Below, piece after piece: positions 15,539-24,300 of a stretch of 35,495 nucleotides of DNA. This DNA comes from Thiotrichales bacterium. GTDB lineage: Bacteria; Pseudomonadota; Gammaproteobacteria; Francisellales; CACEW01. The notes under the pieces were generated by a model. It saw only the letters and a list, made by a program, of their open reading frames with translations, did not search any database and was not told where the DNA came from. The stretch's first letter is position 1; the number at the start of each line of letters is the position of its first letter. Position numbers and translations under genes: made by a program. The stretch covers positions 1-35,495 of the forward strand of contig CANJQG010000019.1 in NCBI GenBank assembly GCA_947476405.1. The letters are read 5' to 3'.

Positions 15539-16267
15539 TTAAAACGGTACAATCAAACTAAGATTGACACTGCTGGTTCTTAAATTACCAAAATTGAGGC
15601 CTTCTCCATTGACTTGACCGGTTGTCGCAGCAACCCCTGCATTACCCCAATTCATAAAACGGTAATCCAGCGCAACTATCGGTGCATTCGCTTTCTGACT
15701 GAGCACATACTGCACCCCAATACCCATTTCATAGGCTAAACTGAACTCATCCTCAGTATTAAATGGCGTACCTGCTGAGGCTCCTCCATTTGGATCTGTC
15801 GGCGTTTCTGAATAATTGCCAAAATCATTGAGTGCCACACCCGCACCCACAAAAACATAGGGCTGGATCGCATATTGTGTCCAGGTAAATTTCGGCTCTA
15901 GCATCAACGCATAGCTTTGTCCTTGACTAGAATACTGTAATGTATCAGAGGTTCCCACCACCGTTTTGACTCCGGCTGCATTGATGTCATGCATATAATA
16001 CGCAGATACACCTAGACCCAAAGTCACACCTGGATAGGGCGCATTATACGCAAGTCCTAATCCCATAATAGGAAGACTTGAAGAAGAACTCGAAGTCGCA
16101 TATTGACTCTGTATACCCGATCCAAAATCTACTGTATCATTCGCCGAAAAAGAAGACCATCCCACCCCCATCGAGACATTGCCGCTCCAGTAGTTATTGT
16201 AGTTCGCATCTGCAAAACTACTGACTGTGACCAAGCTTAACGCCATCCACAATACGCATTTTATCAT
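15539..16267 (-). CDS. Outer-membrane beta-barrel protein (OmpW/opacity-like size)
   Basis: I chose the ATG at 16267 because it follows GGAGGAG at ideal spacing and opens a signal peptide (MIKCVLWMALSLVTVSSFADA). Longer in-frame extensions upstream lack both. The mature chain of about 220 residues is made of alternating beta strands (VSMGVGWSSF, GLGLAYNAPYPGVTLGLGV, YVFVGAGVALN, MGIGVQYVLS) and ends in Phe (NLSLIVPF), the C-terminal signature recognised by the BAM insertion machinery. This size and pattern fit small 8-stranded barrels of the OmpW/OmpA-N/opacity porin class. Cargo or ligand is unknown. The beta-propeller gene follows 21 bp downstream. Confidence 0.82.
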   Translation of the reverse strand: MIKCVLWMALSLVTVSSFADANYNNYWSGNVSMGVGWSSFSANDTVDFGSGIQSQYATSSSSSSLPIMGLGLAYNAPYPGVTLGLGVSAYYMHDINAAGVKTVVGTSDTLQYSSQGQSYALMLEPKFTWTQYAIQPYVFVGAGVALNDFGNYSETPTDPNGGASAGTPFNTEDEFSLAYEMGIGVQYVLSQKANAPIVALDYRFMNWGNAGVAATTGQVNGEGLNFGNLRTSSVNLSLIVPF

Positions 16268-16324
16268 GACTACTCCTCCATACCATTTATTGAAAAATAA
16301 TGCATACACCATACCATAAAAAAA

Positions 16325-16353
16325 TTGACCCTCCAAGCCCTTGCTGCTAAACT
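16325..16353 (+). promoter_or_regulatory. Candidate extended -10 promoter of the met transporter operon
   Basis: TTGACC (16325-16330) and TAAACT (16348-16353) are 17 bp apart, and TGC precedes the -10 as an extended element. The predicted start near 16360 leaves a leader of only about 20 nt, too short for a SAM riboswitch. No MetJ-box array is recognised. Confidence 0.45.
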
Positions 16354-16381
16354 GAGCCTACTCTTCTTTAAGGGATCCAAA

Positions 16382-17440
16382 ATGATTGAACTTAAGCAGA
16401 TTCATAAAACCTACCCTAATAAAAATGGCGCTCCCATTATCGCTTTAAAAGGGATTGATATCAAAATCGAGAAAGGCGAGATTTATGGGGTGATGGGGCC
16501 GAGTGGCGCGGGCAAAAGCACGCTGATTCGGACCGCGAATTTGCTGGAAAAACCTAGCTCCGGCTCAGTGCTGATTGATGGGGTGGATCTCACCACGCTG
16601 AATACCGAAGCCCTGCGCAGAGAACGCCGCAATATGGGGATGATTTTCCAGCATTTTAATTTACTCTCTTCTCGCACCGTGGCCCGAAACATTGCATTAC
16701 CGCTTGAATTAACCGGCTTGAGCCGCAAAGAAATCAAACAACGCGTGGATCAACTCTGTGATTTAACGGGGCTATCAACCCGTCAAAATGCCTATCCACA
16801 TGAACTCAGCGGTGGACAGAAACAACGCGTGGCGATTGCCCGTGCGCTGGCAACGTCGCCCAAAATTTTGCTGAGTGACGAGGCGACAAGTTCCCTGGAC
16901 CCTGAAACCACGCGCTCAATTTTGGAATTATTACGCGGCATTAATCGCGAACTCAAACTCACGATTTTATTGATTACGCATGAAATGGAGGTCATCAAAC
17001 GCATTTGTGATCGGGCCTGTATTTTGGATCAAGGCAGCCTCATTGAAGAGGCGCCGGTGATTGAACTCTTCAGCCGCCCCAAAACGCCACTCGCCAAAAA
17101 ATTTGTGCTCTCCAGCCTGCACATTGACTTACCTGAAGCTTTAGAGGCGCAATTGCTGAAAGAGCCGACTGAACTTTCTGTCCCCCTGGTACGCCTGACT
17201 TTTCTAGGCAAAAAAGCAGGCGAGCCCGTCATGGTCAGCCTGCTCAAAAAATTTAACGTGACCACCAATATCCTGCAAGCCCAACTCAATTGGGTCCATC
17301 AGGCCTCGATTGGGGTTAGCATCTGTGAACTCCTGGGACAACGCGAGGCGATTGTTCAGGGCATTCAATTCATTCAATCCGAAGGCATCGACGTGGAGAT
17401 TTTAGGCTATGTTAACCCATCTGCAACTCTTAATTCTTAG
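16382..17440 (+). CDS. metN: Methionine ABC transporter ATP-binding protein
   Basis: Cytoplasmic ATPase of the MetNIQ importer for D/L-methionine. The chosen start at 16382 (MIELKQIHKTYPNKNGAPI) follows AAGGGATCC. Residues 39-47 (GPSGAGKST) form Walker A, the ABC signature LSGGQKQRVAIARAL is at about 141-155, Walker B with ILLSDEATSSLDPET is at about 162-176, and ITHEMEV supplies the switch His. Residues about 270-352 form the NIL/ACT-like regulatory domain (VPLVRLTFLGKKAGEPV), which in E. coli binds methionine and shuts down transport (trans-inhibition). The 352-residue length is standard. The next gene starts 32 bp inside the 3' end, so subunit translation is tightly coupled. Confidence 0.95.
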   Translation: MIELKQIHKTYPNKNGAPIIALKGIDIKIEKGEIYGVMGPSGAGKSTLIRTANLLEKPSSGSVLIDGVDLTTLNTEALRRERRNMGMIFQHFNLLSSRTVARNIALPLELTGLSRKEIKQRVDQLCDLTGLSTRQNAYPHELSGGQKQRVAIARALATSPKILLSDEATSSLDPETTRSILELLRGINRELKLTILLITHEMEVIKRICDRACILDQGSLIEEAPVIELFSRPKTPLAKKFVLSSLHIDLPEALEAQLLKEPTELSVPLVRLTFLGKKAGEPVMVSLLKKFNVTTNILQAQLNWVHQASIGVSICELLGQREAIVQGIQFIQSEGIDVEILGYVNPSATLNS

Positions 17441-18872
17441 TACCTGGCAAACCCTTTACATGGTGATTACAGCGGGCGTGCTCGCGGTTTTTTGTGGCCT
17501 GTGTTTAGGACTGCTCTTGCTCATTACCGGAAAAAATGGCGTTTGGCAAAAACCCTGGCTGTATCGTATTTTGAGTCTCATCGTCAATATCGGACGCTCC
17601 ATTCCTTTTGTCATTTTGATGATCGCGCTGATTCCCTTTACACGCTTATTGGTTGGCACCTCGATTGGCACGAATGCGTCGATTGTTCCGCTGACGATTG
17701 CAGCGATTCCGTTCTTCGCACGCATTGCAGAATCGGCCTTTAAACAAGTCGATCCGGGCTTAATTGAAGCGGCCCATGCGATGGGAATTCGCCCCTGGCC
17801 GCTGATCTATAAAGTGATTCTGCCTGAAAGCTTAGTGACCTTGTTGGAAGGCGCCACACTCACCGTCGTTTCATTGGTCGCCTATACCGGGATTGTCGGC
17901 GTGATGGGGGGCGGTGGCCTCGGCGATGTTGCAATTCGATACGGCTATCAACGCTTTGATATTCCAATGATGATTTACACCATTATCATTTTGGTGGTCA
18001 TGGTGCAATTACTACAGTGGATGGGTGATTTTTCCTCCAAACGCCGGACAATGCGCGGATGGGGATTGCTGGTTATTATTTTTTCAATCGCCTATAGCAG
18101 CTGGATTTATCACAGCGAGGAATCCAGCGTCGTTTCAGGTCCCGTCATTGTGGTGGGGATTACCTCCGGTCCGCAAGAACAAATTATGCAGACCGCAACA
18201 CAAGTCGCTAAAAATCAATACGGCATTACGCTCAAATTAGTGGTCTTTAGTGATTATGTCATGCCGAATCAAGCCCTGGCGAGTGGTCAGCTGGATGCCA
18301 ATATTTTCCAGCACATTCCCTACCTGAACACCCAAATTGCACAACACGGCTGGGCCTTAACGCCAATCGGAAAAACCTTTGTCTATCCATTGGGCTTTTA
18401 TTCTATCAAAATCAAATCCATCAATGCCTTACCGAACAATGCATTGATTGCGATTCCCAATGACCCCAGCAATGAAGGTCGGGCCTTATTGCTGCTGGCA
18501 CAAAGTCATTTAATTACGCTTAACCCCAGCGCAGGACTATTGGCAACGCCGAATGACATCACCCGCAATCCCAAACATCTGCAATTTAAAGAACTCGATG
18601 CCGCAGATATTTCCCGCGCTTTACCCGATGTCACCATGGGTGCCTTGACCAATGATTACGTCGCCGCCGCACATTTTAATGTCAATCAAGCCCTGATTAA
18701 AGAAGGCCCTAATGCGCCCTATGCCAATGTGATTGTCGTCGTCGATCGCCGTAAGGATGATCCGCTTCTGCAAAAACTGGTGCTGATCATGCATTCCAAG
18801 CCCGTTTTGGATGAGACTTTAAGCCTCTTTCCCAATGGCGCTGCGATTCCCGCCTGGCCTGTGAATGCTTAG
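17409..18872 (+). CDS. MetI-MetQ fusion: methionine permease joined to binding protein
   Basis: One 487-residue chain carries two transporter subunits. Residues 1 to about 210 are MetI, with five membrane helices and the coupling EAA loop EAAHAMGIRPWPLIYKVILP (about 119-138). A further helix follows (about 216-234, WGLLVIIFSIAYSSWIY), and residues about 246-487 are MetQ: VVGITSGPQEQIMQ, LKLVVFSDYVMPNQAL, LDANIFQHIPYL, IPNDPSNEGRALLLL, DAADISRALPDV, GALTNDYV. MetQ is normally a separate lipoprotein of similar length; no lipobox cysteine or cleavable signal is present here. MetI has five helices with its C-terminus inside, so the extra sixth helix would place the MetQ domain in the periplasm. 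The start at 17409 aligns with MetI N-termini and overlaps metN by 32 bp. Confidence 0.9.
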   Translation: MLTHLQLLILSTWQTLYMVITAGVLAVFCGLCLGLLLLITGKNGVWQKPWLYRILSLIVNIGRSIPFVILMIALIPFTRLLVGTSIGTNASIVPLTIAAIPFFARIAESAFKQVDPGLIEAAHAMGIRPWPLIYKVILPESLVTLLEGATLTVVSLVAYTGIVGVMGGGGLGDVAIRYGYQRFDIPMMIYTIIILVVMVQLLQWMGDFSSKRRTMRGWGLLVIIFSIAYSSWIYHSEESSVVSGPVIVVGITSGPQEQIMQTATQVAKNQYGITLKLVVFSDYVMPNQALASGQLDANIFQHIPYLNTQIAQHGWALTPIGKTFVYPLGFYSIKIKSINALPNNALIAIPNDPSNEGRALLLLAQSHLITLNPSAGLLATPNDITRNPKHLQFKELDAADISRALPDVTMGALTNDYVAAAHFNVNQALIKEGPNAPYANVIVVVDRRKDDPLLQKLVLIMHSKPVLDETLSLFPNGAAIPAWPVNA

Positions 18873-18881
18873 TCCCACAAC

Positions 18882-19742
18882 TTATTGATGCGACGCTTTC
18901 AGCAATAAAGCGCGCTCATAAAGCTGATTTTTGGGTCGCTTACTTAAATTTGCAAGCAATGCCACGGCTTCTTTGAGCTTCATCTGCGCCATCAAAGCTT
19001 GAAGCATCTCATCGATCGTAAGCGTGATTTGCGTTCCATCCGTTTGTTGAGCGGCATTTTCAAGTAAAAGTACAAATTCGCCTTGCTGGCGCTTGGGGTC
19101 TTCCTGCAACCATCTTAAAATTTCGGCAATGCTTTTTTTGAGAATGGTTTCGTAAATTTTGGTGATTTCTTTCGCTAAAACCAGGATCTTATTTTCACCC
19201 CAAATCTGCTTGAATAAATCCAGCGTTTCCATGAGGCGATGCGGAGACTCATAAAAACAGAGCGTTCCCGTGATATTTTGAAAAATCGGCTCCAGTATTT
19301 TACGTTTATGGGAAGTCTGTGCAGGCAAAAATCCATAAAAATGAAAAGGAATCCCCTCCAACCCTGATGCTGACAAAGCCGCAATGGCCGCGCAAGGACC
19401 GGGAATCGGGCTCACAGCATAGCCCGCTTTTAAAACAGCATCCACTAATTGCGCACCCGGATCACTAAACACAGGCGTGCCTGCATCTGAAATCAAGGCA
19501 TAATTTTCTCCAGCCTCTAATTTTGCAAGAACCGCCAGGCTTTTTTCCCGCTCATTGTGCTCATGACACGATTCCATGCGCGTATGAATGCCAAAATGCT
19601 GCATCAGTGGCTTGCTGTGGCGTGTATCTTCGGCTAGAATGAGGTCAACCGTTTTGAGAATCTTCACCGCACGCGGGCTGAAATCAGCAAGATGACCAAT
19701 CGGCGTTGCAAGCACGTAGAGAATGCCGGATTTTTGAGTCAT
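18882..19742 (-). CDS. rsmI: 16S rRNA (cytidine-1402-2'-O)-methyltransferase
   Basis: Tetrapyrrole-methylase-fold enzyme that 2'-O-methylates C1402 of 16S rRNA; RsmH, also in this window, adds the N4 methyl on the same nucleotide. The 286-residue protein shows ILYVLATPIGHLADFSPRA (residues 6-24), LILAEDTRHSKPLMQHFGI, the ALISDAGTPVFSDPG motif (about 83-97), SPIPGPCAAIAALSASGL and FYESPHRLMETL, all diagnostic. Length matches E. coli RsmI. It is convergent with the methionine transporter (9-bp gap) and divergent from mraY, whose start is only 15 bp away, so the two promoters must lie inside each other's coding regions. No lpoA/yraN neighbourhood is present. Confidence 0.95.
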   Translation of the reverse strand: MTQKSGILYVLATPIGHLADFSPRAVKILKTVDLILAEDTRHSKPLMQHFGIHTRMESCHEHNEREKSLAVLAKLEAGENYALISDAGTPVFSDPGAQLVDAVLKAGYAVSPIPGPCAAIAALSASGLEGIPFHFYGFLPAQTSHKRKILEPIFQNITGTLCFYESPHRLMETLDLFKQIWGENKILVLAKEITKIYETILKKSIAEILRWLQEDPKRQQGEFVLLLENAAQQTDGTQITLTIDEMLQALMAQMKLKEAVALLANLSKRPKNQLYERALLLKASHQ

Positions 19743-19757
19743 AAACAGGAGTACCTC

Positions 19758-20729
19758 ATGTTAAGTTTTGGGATTGCATTTTTAGTGATGCTGATTTTTG
19801 GCAATCAGTTTATCAGACTCCTGCAAAAATGGCAGGCCGGTCAGGTGATTCGCAAAGAAGGCCCAGAATCACATTACAGCAAAAAAGGCACGCCTACGAT
19901 GGGAGGAATTTTGATTATGATCGCCATCACTGCTGCTGTTTTGCTGAGCGGTGGATGGCGATTTAACTTGGTTTGGATGGGCTTACTGACGCTTTGGCTA
20001 TTTGCGGCGATTGGCTTTTTGGACGACTATAAAAAACTGATCTTGAAACATTCGAAGGGCCTTGCGTCTCGCTGGAAATATTTTTGGCAGTCTGTGTTTT
20101 CACTCGCACTGGCTTTTTGGTTTCAGCATTATTTTAACAGCATAGGCGAGATGCCGGCACTGATTCTGCCCTTCACCCATCAGGTTTTGATCTTAAGGCC
20201 CATCAGCTTTATTGTTTTAGCTTATTTTGTCTTAACGGGTAGCAGCAATGCGGTGAATTTAACCGATGGTTTAGATGGTTTAGCCATTCTCTCCATCATG
20301 TTAGTTGCCGTGGGCTTTAGCTTTTTTACGATGATGAGCGGACATCCCGAAACCCAAGGCCTCTTACTGATTTGCTTCGCAATCATGGGGGCAGGACTTG
20401 GTTTTTGGTGGTTTAATGGATTTCCAGCAGGGCTGTTTATGGGGGATGTGGGCTCGCTTGCGCTGGGTGCCTTGTTAGGATTTCTGGCAATTGCCTTGCA
20501 GGCTGAGCTGGCTTGGCTGATCATGGGCGGCATTTTTGTCATCGAAACGCTCTCCGTCATTTTACAGGTTGGGTCTTATAAACTGCGGAAAAAACGTATT
20601 TTTAAAATGGCACCGATTCATCACCACTTTGAATTAGGGGGCCTCACTGAACCTAAAATTGTGACGCGTTTTAGCATTGTGACTTTGCTCCTGGTTATCT
20701 TCACAGTCTATGGATTTTTGCACGGATGA
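19758..20729 (+). CDS. mraY: Phospho-N-acetylmuramoyl-pentapeptide transferase
   Basis: Makes lipid I by transferring phospho-MurNAc-pentapeptide to undecaprenyl phosphate, the first membrane step of peptidoglycan synthesis. I chose ATG 19758 behind CAGGAG; upstream codons would extend into the rsmI start region. The 323-residue protein has ten hydrophobic helices and the catalytic motifs: ESHYSKKGTPTMGGILIM, LDDYKK (Asp-Asp pair), SSNAVNLTDGLDGLA, NGFPAGLFMGDVGSLALG and MAPIHHHFELGG (HHH loop). It lacks about 35 N-terminal residues of the E. coli enzyme and resembles the shorter Gram-positive form at that end. It stands outside a dcw cluster, followed by coaE with a 4-bp ATGA overlap, an unusual placement. 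Confidence 0.95.
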   Translation: MLSFGIAFLVMLIFGNQFIRLLQKWQAGQVIRKEGPESHYSKKGTPTMGGILIMIAITAAVLLSGGWRFNLVWMGLLTLWLFAAIGFLDDYKKLILKHSKGLASRWKYFWQSVFSLALAFWFQHYFNSIGEMPALILPFTHQVLILRPISFIVLAYFVLTGSSNAVNLTDGLDGLAILSIMLVAVGFSFFTMMSGHPETQGLLLICFAIMGAGLGFWWFNGFPAGLFMGDVGSLALGALLGFLAIALQAELAWLIMGGIFVIETLSVILQVGSYKLRKKRIFKMAPIHHHFELGGLTEPKIVTRFSIVTLLLVIFTVYGFLHG

Positions 20730-21319
20730 CCGCGGCAATCGGCTTAATAGGGGGAATTGCCAGCGGAAAATCACAAGCCTCACAATATTTTCGCGATCTG
20801 GGGATTGATGTCATTGATACAGACTTGATTGCACGTGAGCTGGTTCAGCCAGGCTCAGCTTTATTAGGTAAAGTCATCGCCCATTTTGGTGAGGATTTTC
20901 TTTTACCTTCGCATGAATTGGATCGCTTCAAATTACGGTCTCTGATTTTTCAAGATCCGCATGCAAAAATCTGGCTTGAAAATTTACTGCATCCAGCCAT
21001 TCGGAATGAGGTCGCAGCCCAAGTCAAAAAAAGCCAAAGTGCTTATTGCATCGTCGCCATTCCTTTATTGAAACGGCGCAAGGATTATCCTTTTTTAAAT
21101 CGTATCTTATCGATTGAAACATCGGATGATTTACGGATTCAGCGCCTCCAAAAACGAGATCAAATTAAGCGAGATCTGGCCAGAAAAATGATCGATCAAC
21201 AAGCCACCGATGCAGAACGGCGAGTTATCGCAGATGATGTCATTGTGAACGACTCTGATTTCCATACCTTAAAAGAAAAAATACAGGCCCTTCATGCCCG
21301 TTATTTAATCGCTCATTGA
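20726..21319 (+). CDS. coaE: Dephospho-CoA kinase
   Basis: Last step of coenzyme A synthesis: phosphorylates the ribose 3'-OH of dephospho-CoA. The 197-residue protein has the P-loop IGLIGGIASGKSQAS (residues 5-19), DVIDTDLIARELV, the helical CoA domain with LLHPAIRNEV, and the LID region QRLQKRDQIKRDLARKMIDQQ, with VIADDVIVNDSD near the end. The usual VVPLLFE motif appears as VAIPLLKRRKDYPF, a modest deviation. Translation is coupled to mraY through ATGA. Its stop overlaps the convergent giant gene by 15 bp. A diverged second copy of the last ~58 bp of coaE lies at 25938-25995, on the far side of that gene, suggesting the coaE 3' end was used as an insertion site. Confidence 0.94.
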   Translation: MTAAIGLIGGIASGKSQASQYFRDLGIDVIDTDLIARELVQPGSALLGKVIAHFGEDFLLPSHELDRFKLRSLIFQDPHAKIWLENLLHPAIRNEVAAQVKKSQSAYCIVAIPLLKRRKDYPFLNRILSIETSDDLRIQRLQKRDQIKRDLARKMIDQQATDAERRVIADDVIVNDSDFHTLKEKIQALHARYLIAH

Positions 21320-24300
21320 ACCAAAAGAAATTTTTTGTTCCGCTGATTCTTTTTTATCAGAAGCCGACTGATCACCAAAAATATGGCTGATCGCAAAAGC
21401 ACTTGCGTCACTTGCTCCTCCTCCAGAACCCTGACCCGCACCACCGCATGCAGCGCCAGCATCGGAAGGCAGCATTGGAGCAGATGGTGCACGCAAAGCG
21501 GATATTCTCTCTTGTTCTGCTGGTGTACTGCGCCAACAAAAATAAGCAAGCGCGCTATTTATTATTTCTACAGGGTAAGAATTAGATAAACGTAAAGCAA
21601 TCAGTTGACTGATATCACCCTTAGTTTTAACAATGCCTGCATACAAGCTCCCTTCTGGTGCCAACAAGCTAAGAAGTGCCTTCAAGTCTGCCTTTTCAGG
21701 CACGCCAGTGTCTTTATCTTTTTTTAAGATACTCATTGCCGTATACACCGCACCTGCATCAAGGCAGGCGACCTTAAATTTCTTGTTTTCACCTTCCGCA
21801 GTTGCTGCACTTATAACCGTCATTAAAAATTCAGTGGTTATTTTTCTCTCGATTTCATTTTGATCATAGAGCAGCGTTATAAGGGGTGCAACCCCTCCTG
21901 CCATCACAATTTTATTACGAGCCTCAACACTGGTTGCATCTGTGAAGCCCTTGAACGCAATACTAAATAAAACAAAAAGCGCGGGTTTTTTAATCATCAA
22001 TAAGGGAGAGTCTAATCGGCCTATAAGGATTCCAATATGCTCTTCATTGATCTTATTGCGTATAGAATGAAAATGGCCTAAGCGCCCTATACATGAAATC
22101 GCAGGGCTACAAACAGCCTCATTTTCAAATAGAAGCAAGCTAATAAGTAGACTTTTATTACTATCACTCATTATGATATGTATCTTTTCAGGATCAATAC
22201 CTAAAAGATTAAACAAACAATCTAGGGAAGCGATTTGCACTTTTTGATTGGGACTGTCAATCAATTTAAGAATTGACTGGATTAACGGCGTCTTTTGATC
22301 TTCTGCCAATGACATTATTTCTTTCGGAATTTTTTTCAATGCCTCCAGCGATGAAAATTGCTGACTTAAATCAGGATGATTCAGCATCCCGTTAAATATG
22401 GAAATTACGTTTGGAAGATTGTCCCCAATAACCAGCGCTGTGATATTCCCTAAAGTCGCTGCAGCATAAATCTTTATTTCTGGAGACTCATCCTTAAGTA
22501 ATGTGATCAAAGCATTTAAGGCGCCCGGATATACTTGAATATTCATCGCATATCTAAAGCTGGAATTCATGAGTGTTTTAGCTAACTTTATTTTAATATT
22601 AGGCGCTAGATCTTCCCTTTCCAACATCTTAAATACAAGGGGGAGGGATTGTTCAACTGGAGTCATGGCTAAGGCATTGACAATAGCAGGATGATTTTCA
22701 ACGTTCGTCATGCAGCACTCAATATATTTATTGAATTTAGCACCATCAGCTTGGCCCAAGGCATCTAGTAGCGCGGGTAGAATGAGATAAAGATGTGGTC
22801 CCATAAGCCTCATAGCTATTACTTCCAGCATTTCAGACGATTGCGCCAGGATTTTTATCGTGCGTTGCGCTTCTATTTTTTGCGACTCACTAGCATCGCT
22901 TAAATACGAGGCAATGATATTAAATTGAGACTCATTATTTACAATCACTTTTCGATTCGGATCATTAAAAGCTACATCACCCAAGGCCTTGATAATTAAA
23001 TCTGCTCTGTCTAAGGGAGGCTGAACTAGCATATTAAGCAACACGTTAATGCCATTAAAATTCACAATTTCTTCTTGATAAAATGGATCAGAGCACTTTA
23101 GTAATGCGTTGGAGTCCAGCCCAATAAGCTCTACTACAATTCGACTCAAATCTATTGTGTCTGCAACCTTATATCTAGAACGCCACTGATCCACTGTTTT
23201 TTGTTTTTCTGACGAAAGGTCATCTAAAGGATATGTTTTGATAAAGCCCGAAAGATATACTCTCAGCGCGTCTGGTGAATACCGGCTCAAACTCGCCTCT
23301 GTCAGCCCCAAGCTGTCTTTCACTTTTTTGAGGATACAAAAGTCATTCTTTTCCCCATCCCAATAACAAAAATTTCTACCCCCGATCGCAAATAAGGCTT
23401 TGATCAACAATGCATCGCTTGGATCAGAATTAATACGGGATGGAATCCCATATCGTTCTTGCAATGTGAATTCCAGAAAGTCCATCTCCGGATTTGCAGC
23501 AAGGCTTTTTCGAGCTGAACTGAGTGCACGACTCAACACTCTAAACTCTTCTTCATTTAGGAGTGGAGTATTTAACGAAAATCCTTGGTGGAAAAAATGC
23601 TCCATACTTAAATCCGGCGACAAATTAAATACCCGCCTCCACCTCACCTCATCTTTGACAAAATTATATACCATAAAATCAAGATTGATGCGATTTTTAA
23701 GATCAAAAACCTCTGACCTTTTAAGAATATGCATGAATGAGAGTGCCGAATAATGTTCATTCGAAGTAGGCGTTTGATGTCTCAAAACAAGATCCCCTAC
23801 TGTGAAGTTCATATCAGTCCAGCTCCAAAGCAGTTTAGACAGGCCTGGCTTTGATTTTAATGCTGCATAGCCACCCTTATCGTCGAAAACACTCATTAAA
23901 TGACGGAGAGGCGCTTTAAAATTTTGACCTGCAAACCATGAATGAAATGAGTCGTGCCAGGTCAACATAAAATGATAAGGATGAGTGCCATGGGGATCAT
24001 GCGTATTCAGCACATCTTCTGCTGTCAGCTCGACGGGACGCGCATAAGACGCAGAAAAACCTTCTGGATAAAGCGCCCTCACCCTGTTTTCTGAACCCCC
24101 AACAGCCTCGCCTGGAATCAAATGTGATCGTATTTGACGGGGCTGCTCTGGCCCCAAAACCACAGAAACCTCTGTGGTTTCTTCTCCATGCATACTGCGT
24201 TGTAATTTATTCAACGTGCTTGTATTAAAAACCATCATTGACAAAAAGGAGGGATTTTCAGCTTCCTCTGGCTTCTTTGGGGTCAAACAGAGAATAGGCA

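Noticed and set aside
16354..16381. SAM riboswitch in the metN leader
   Set aside because: The predicted transcript leader is only about 20-30 nt and no SAM aptamer core is visible.
20222..20560. Antisense frame of 112 codons inside mraY
   Set aside because: Pro/Lys-rich shadow of hydrophobic mraY codons.
23920..23960. Coq4-type HDxxH zinc site in the ARM protein
   Set aside because: The expected glutamate 11 residues after the motif is missing and the surrounding sequence does not match.
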